Notes under the pieces: generated by a model
Database searches by the model: none
What the model was told of the DNA's origin: nothing
Seen by the model: only the letters and a program-made list of their open reading frames with translations
In this document: piece after piece, positions 30,438 through 32,969 of the stretch
Layout: each line of letters begins with the position of its first letter
Numbering within the stretch: position 1 is the first letter of the stretch
Made by a program: the position numbers and the translations under genes
DNA from: Rhodospirillaceae bacterium
GTDB lineage: Bacteria; Pseudomonadota; Alphaproteobacteria; Rhodospirillales; Magnetospirillaceae
Assembly (NCBI GenBank): GCA_031290545.1
Contig: JAITNJ010000043.1
Coordinates: 1 to 32,969 of the forward strand
Direction of reading: 5' to 3'
Length of the DNA: 32,969 bases

Positions 30438-30514
30438 GGCCCCGTAGCTCAGTTGGATAGAGCACTTGCCTTCTAAGCCAGTTGTCACTGGTTCGAATCC
30501 AGTCGGGGTCACCA
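30438..30514 (+). tRNA. tRNA-Arg (anticodon TCT)
   Basis: A 77-nt cloverleaf with encoded CCA. The acceptor stem is GGCCCCG / CGGGGTC, with one G-U pair. The D-stem is GCTC/GAGC. The anticodon loop CTTCTAA gives TCT, reading AGA (and AGG by wobble). The T-arm is ACTGG-TTCGAAT-CCAGT. The anticodon stem CTTGC/GCCAG contains an internal U29-C41 mismatch. AGA is likely to be used often in an AT-rich genome, so this tRNA should be important. It ends 41 bp before lexA and might share its transcript. Confidence 0.95.
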
Positions 30515-30555
30515 TTGAAGAATATTCATTGTAGATATTACAGTTAGGCACATAA

Positions 30556-31200
30556 ATGCTAACACGAAAACAATATGAATTGCTCATTTTCATTGAAAAA
30601 TACTTAGGAGATACAAGCATATCCCCTTCATTTGATGAAATGATGCTTGCAATTCATCTCAAATCAAAATCTAGTATACATCGCTTGCTTGTAGGCCTAG
30701 AAGAGCGCGGGTTCATTCGCCGCCTTCCATATAAAGCTCGTGCTATTGAAGTTCTAGAAAAACAGATGTTAGTACCGTCATCAATATATAATCATTCTAA
30801 AAATTATACCGATGTCATAACTATCCCATTTTATGGAAAAATAGCTGCTGGTATACCAATCGAAGCACTAAACGATAATTCAAACACAATTTGTGTTCCT
30901 TCTACTTTGTTAAAAACAGGAGAGCATTATGCTTTAACTGTCAACGGAGATTCGATGATCGAAGCTGGAATCTTTGATGGCGATACTGTTATTATAAACC
31001 GGTGTAATGTCGCAGAAAGCGGATCAATCGTAGTTGCTTTAATCGATGAAAGCGAAGCAACATTAAAAAGACTACGTTACAATATTAATAAATCTTCAAT
31101 AGTCCTAGAACCAGCAAATAAAAAGTATCAACCTCGCATTTTTCAGTCAGAACGTGTGCGTGTTCAGGGAAGATTGATTGGGCTGATTAGATATTACTAA
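30556..31200 (+). CDS. lexA: LexA, SOS response repressor and autoprotease
   Basis: Represses DNA-damage genes and cleaves itself when stimulated by RecA filaments. The N-terminal winged helix begins MLTRKQYELLIFIEKY, followed by ISPSFDEMMLAIHLKSKSSIHRLL. The cleavage site is Ala98-Gly99 in IAAGIPIEA, the catalytic serine is Ser133 in NGDSMIEAG, and the catalytic lysine is Lys171 in ATLKRLR. The autoprotease is therefore complete at 214 residues, near the alphaproteobacterial length. The ATG is preceded by AGG at 8-nt spacing. I found no GTTC-N7-GTTC (alphaproteobacterial LexA box) in the 41-bp gap before it. gltX follows after 66 bp on the same strand. Confidence 0.96.
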   Translation: MLTRKQYELLIFIEKYLGDTSISPSFDEMMLAIHLKSKSSIHRLLVGLEERGFIRRLPYKARAIEVLEKQMLVPSSIYNHSKNYTDVITIPFYGKIAAGIPIEALNDNSNTICVPSTLLKTGEHYALTVNGDSMIEAGIFDGDTVIINRCNVAESGSIVVALIDESEATLKRLRYNINKSSIVLEPANKKYQPRIFQSERVRVQGRLIGLIRYY

Positions 31201-31266
31201 CATCTATTAATGCAATACATTCGAGTCAAATTAAAATCACATACATAACAGGTTATTTAAAATATA

Positions 31267-32679
31267 ATGTCATCAAATATTGTTACTAGATTTGCTCCAT
31301 CACCAACTGGTTTTTTGCATATTGGAAGTGCTCGTACCGCTTTGTTTAATTGGCTATTCGCACGTCATAATATAGGAGGAAAATTTTTACTTCGAATTGA
31401 AGATACTGATCGTAATCGTTCTACAAATGATGCCATAGATGCCATTTTTGATGGATTGCGTTGGTTAGAACTAGATTGGGATGATGAGCCGATCTTTCAA
31501 TTCTCAAACGCCAAACGTCATGTTGAAATAGCATATCAATTACTATCAAAAAATAAGGCTTATTGTTGTTACTGTTCTCCTGATGAATTAGAAGTTATGC
31601 GTACTAATCAAAGAGCTAGTGGCTTACCTGTGCGTTATGATGGTCGCTGTCGTAATAACAACAGATCGTCCAGTATAATAGCTCCTGTTATTCGTCTGAA
31701 AGCAGATCGCAATAATGAAGTAACAATTATTCAAGACAAAGTGCAGGGTGAAATCCGAATTTCTAACGAACAAATAGACGATATGGTTCTATTGAGATCT
31801 GACAGTACACCAACTTATATGCTTTCAGTTGTTGTTGATGATCATGACATGGGTATAACTCATGTCATCCGCGGTGACGATCATTTAACAAATACATTTC
31901 GTCAGATCCATATTTATCATGCTTGTGATTGGAATATTCCAGAATTCGCTCATATTCCATTAATTCACGGAGTTGATGGCAATAAACTATCAAAGCGTCA
32001 TGGCGCCATTGGAGTTACAGCTTATCGTGATATGGGATTTCTTTGTGAAGCTATGCGCAATTACATTCTTAGACTTGGCTGGAGTCATGGTAACGACGAA
32101 ATTATTTCGACAGAACAAGCTGTCACTTGGTTTGATCTTAATAATATTGGACAATCTCCTTCAAGATTTGACATGACCAAATTGATTAATCTTAATGGAC
32201 ACTATCTACGACAAGCCAATAATGAACGATTAGTTACATTAATTTCATCAAAACTTAGTGATTTAATTGGACAAAAAACATTAAACTATTCTCAGATTTC
32301 AGTTTTAAATAAAGCTATGACAGAACTAAAGAAACGCGCTAGAACACTGGTTGATCTAACAGAAAACGCTATTTTTTATTTACGACGGGTTATTCCAAAT
32401 GAACTAACGCTAAATCTATTAGACATCAATAGTAAAGAAATACTTAAAAAATTCGTTGAAATTATTATTGAAAAACAACAGCAACTTAATTGGCAACAAG
32501 ATGCTCTTGAGGAAAAAGCTAGACTTTTTTGTATTGAAAATGAAATAAAATTAGGACAAATTGCGCAACCACTACGAATTGTTTTAACTGGATCAACTGT
32601 CTCTCAGCCAATTTTTGAAGTTATGCAAATTCTAGGTCAAGATGAATGTTTAGCCCGCATTAAAGATGCACTATTATAA
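31267..32679 (+). CDS. gltX: Glutamyl-tRNA synthetase
   Basis: Class I synthetase that charges tRNA-Glu (and, in organisms lacking GlnRS, tRNA-Gln for GatCAB). The motifs are TRFAPSPTGFLHIGSARTAL, with HIG at residues 18-20, then LLRIEDTDRNRS and the KMSKS-type loop KLSKRHG near residue 240. The 470-residue length is normal and the frame unbroken. Many alphaproteobacteria carry two gltX copies of different specificity; which one this is cannot be decided by eye. The ribosome binding site is weak (AGG at long spacing). Its last codons form part of a strong hairpin that also follows the gene. Confidence 0.95.
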   Translation: MSSNIVTRFAPSPTGFLHIGSARTALFNWLFARHNIGGKFLLRIEDTDRNRSTNDAIDAIFDGLRWLELDWDDEPIFQFSNAKRHVEIAYQLLSKNKAYCCYCSPDELEVMRTNQRASGLPVRYDGRCRNNNRSSSIIAPVIRLKADRNNEVTIIQDKVQGEIRISNEQIDDMVLLRSDSTPTYMLSVVVDDHDMGITHVIRGDDHLTNTFRQIHIYHACDWNIPEFAHIPLIHGVDGNKLSKRHGAIGVTAYRDMGFLCEAMRNYILRLGWSHGNDEIISTEQAVTWFDLNNIGQSPSRFDMTKLINLNGHYLRQANNERLVTLISSKLSDLIGQKTLNYSQISVLNKAMTELKKRARTLVDLTENAIFYLRRVIPNELTLNLLDINSKEILKKFVEIIIEKQQQLNWQQDALEEKARLFCIENEIKLGQIAQPLRIVLTGSTVSQPIFEVMQILGQDECLARIKDALL

Positions 32680-32702
32680 ATATATATAATAGTGCATCTT
32701 TA
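32661..32702. terminator. 18-bp perfect hairpin overlapping the gltX stop
   Basis: TAAAGATGCACTATTATA and TATAATAGTGCATCTTTA form a perfect 18-bp stem with a 6-nt loop (AATATA). The left arm covers the last gltX codons and the first two bases of its TAA stop. The right arm ends 3 bp before the 3' end of the convergent outer-membrane gene, followed by a T-rich stretch. It is well placed as a shared bidirectional terminator. Confidence 0.7.
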
Positions 32703-32705
32703 TAT

Positions 32706-32969
32706 TTAATCTTCTTTTTTATTAAGTTCTCCAAAGCTATAAGACAGTCCAATCATAGCAGAAGAAGAAGAATAAGCTTTCTTATTAGAAGTAGTGTTTG
32801 TTGTTAATAATGATTTAGATAATAATCTATCGACATAAATATCTTTAAGTACTTTTTTAGCTGTAGCTAAATAGCGATAATCAATCATAGCTTTTATTTT
32901 AGGTGTTATCTGATAAGAAACACCTAAAATACCTTGATAAGCAAATGAGTTATTAGACTTATCTTCATT
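32706..32969 (-). CDS. Outer-membrane beta-barrel protein, C-terminal part (partial)
   Basis: The track shows a 60-residue ORF from an internal Met, but the frame is open to the window edge and encodes NSFAYQGILGVSYQITPKIK just upstream. The alternating pattern (AYQGILGVSYQITP, KIKAMIDYRYL, SAMIGLSYSFG) is that of final strands of an Omp25/Omp31 or Msp2/P44-type surface barrel. The last two strands are joined by a long polar stretch with Lys, Ser and Thr, likely a surface loop, and a short charged tail (ELNKKED) follows the final strand. The N-terminus lies outside the window. The exact family cannot be settled from this fragment. Confidence 0.65.
   Translation of the reverse strand, partial: NEDKSNNSFAYQGILGVSYQITPKIKAMIDYRYLATAKKVLKDIYVDRLLSKSLLTTNTTSNKKAYSSSSAMIGLSYSFGELNKKED

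Noticed and set aside
30487-30501. GTTCGAATCCAGTCG as a LexA-type GTTC-N7-GTTC box
   Set aside because: It matches only partly (GTCG instead of GTTC) and is the conserved T-arm of tRNA-Arg.
30411-30620. 69-codon minus-strand ORF containing MVTPTGFEPVTTGLEG
   Set aside because: This peptide is the familiar false translation of an antisense tRNA-Arg gene; it overlaps tRNA-Arg and the start of lexA.

Overview
The window looks like chromosomal core sequence from a strongly AT-rich, host-adapted or genome-reduced alphaproteobacterium. This is judged from gene content and order, not from a database search. The pointers are a yggT-DUF167-folD block, an isc cluster with two tandem cysteine desulfurases and an HscB carrying an N-terminal zinc-binding module, and a dnaA-dnaN-recF-gyrB run. 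LpxD implies a lipid A outer membrane, which argues against the LPS-less Anaplasmataceae. ArgG, FolD and a GlnE with both domains show retained biosynthesis and nitrogen control, as in a nutritional symbiont or a recently reduced Rhodospirillales-like lineage. I cannot name the species.

Layout. 1-5.7 kb: the 3' part of rlmN (its 5' end lies outside the window), a decayed DNA methyltransferase/endonuclease gene on the minus strand, argG, then folD-DUF167-yggT on the minus strand. 5.8-7.4 kb: tRNA-Ala(CGC), a solitary lpxD and tRNA-Met(CAT). 7.4-14.5 kb: a minus-strand sulfur block transcribed nifS-like, iscS, iscU, iscA, hscB, hscA, mnmA. It makes Fe-S clusters and 2-thiouridine in tRNA; neither iscR nor a ferredoxin gene is in the window. 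14.5-15.2 kb: a long AT-rich gap. 15.2-23.5 kb: tyrS converging on a large AsmA/YhdP-like gene, which diverges from glnE, followed by a secreted LolA/DUF4412-like protein. 23.5-29.9 kb: gyrB, recF, dnaN and dnaA on the minus strand (transcribed dnaA first). 29.9-30.4 kb: an AT-rich gap upstream of dnaA, then tRNA-Arg(TCT), lexA and gltX on the plus strand. The window ends in the C-terminus of an outer-membrane beta-barrel protein.

Most genes are intact and near family length. The clear erosion is the methyltransferase relic (four lesions), one anticodon-stem mismatch in each of two tRNAs, and gaps where alphaproteobacterial neighbours might be expected. Several ORF-track starts were revised: some use TTG/GTG codons just upstream of a better ATG, and rlmN is open at the window edge.

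I found no convincing new biological system. The points most worth checking are the restriction-modification relic, a terminator-like hairpin with no gene in front of it upstream of dnaA, retention of a CGC-anticodon alanine tRNA in an AT-rich genome, and the isc-mnmA arrangement.
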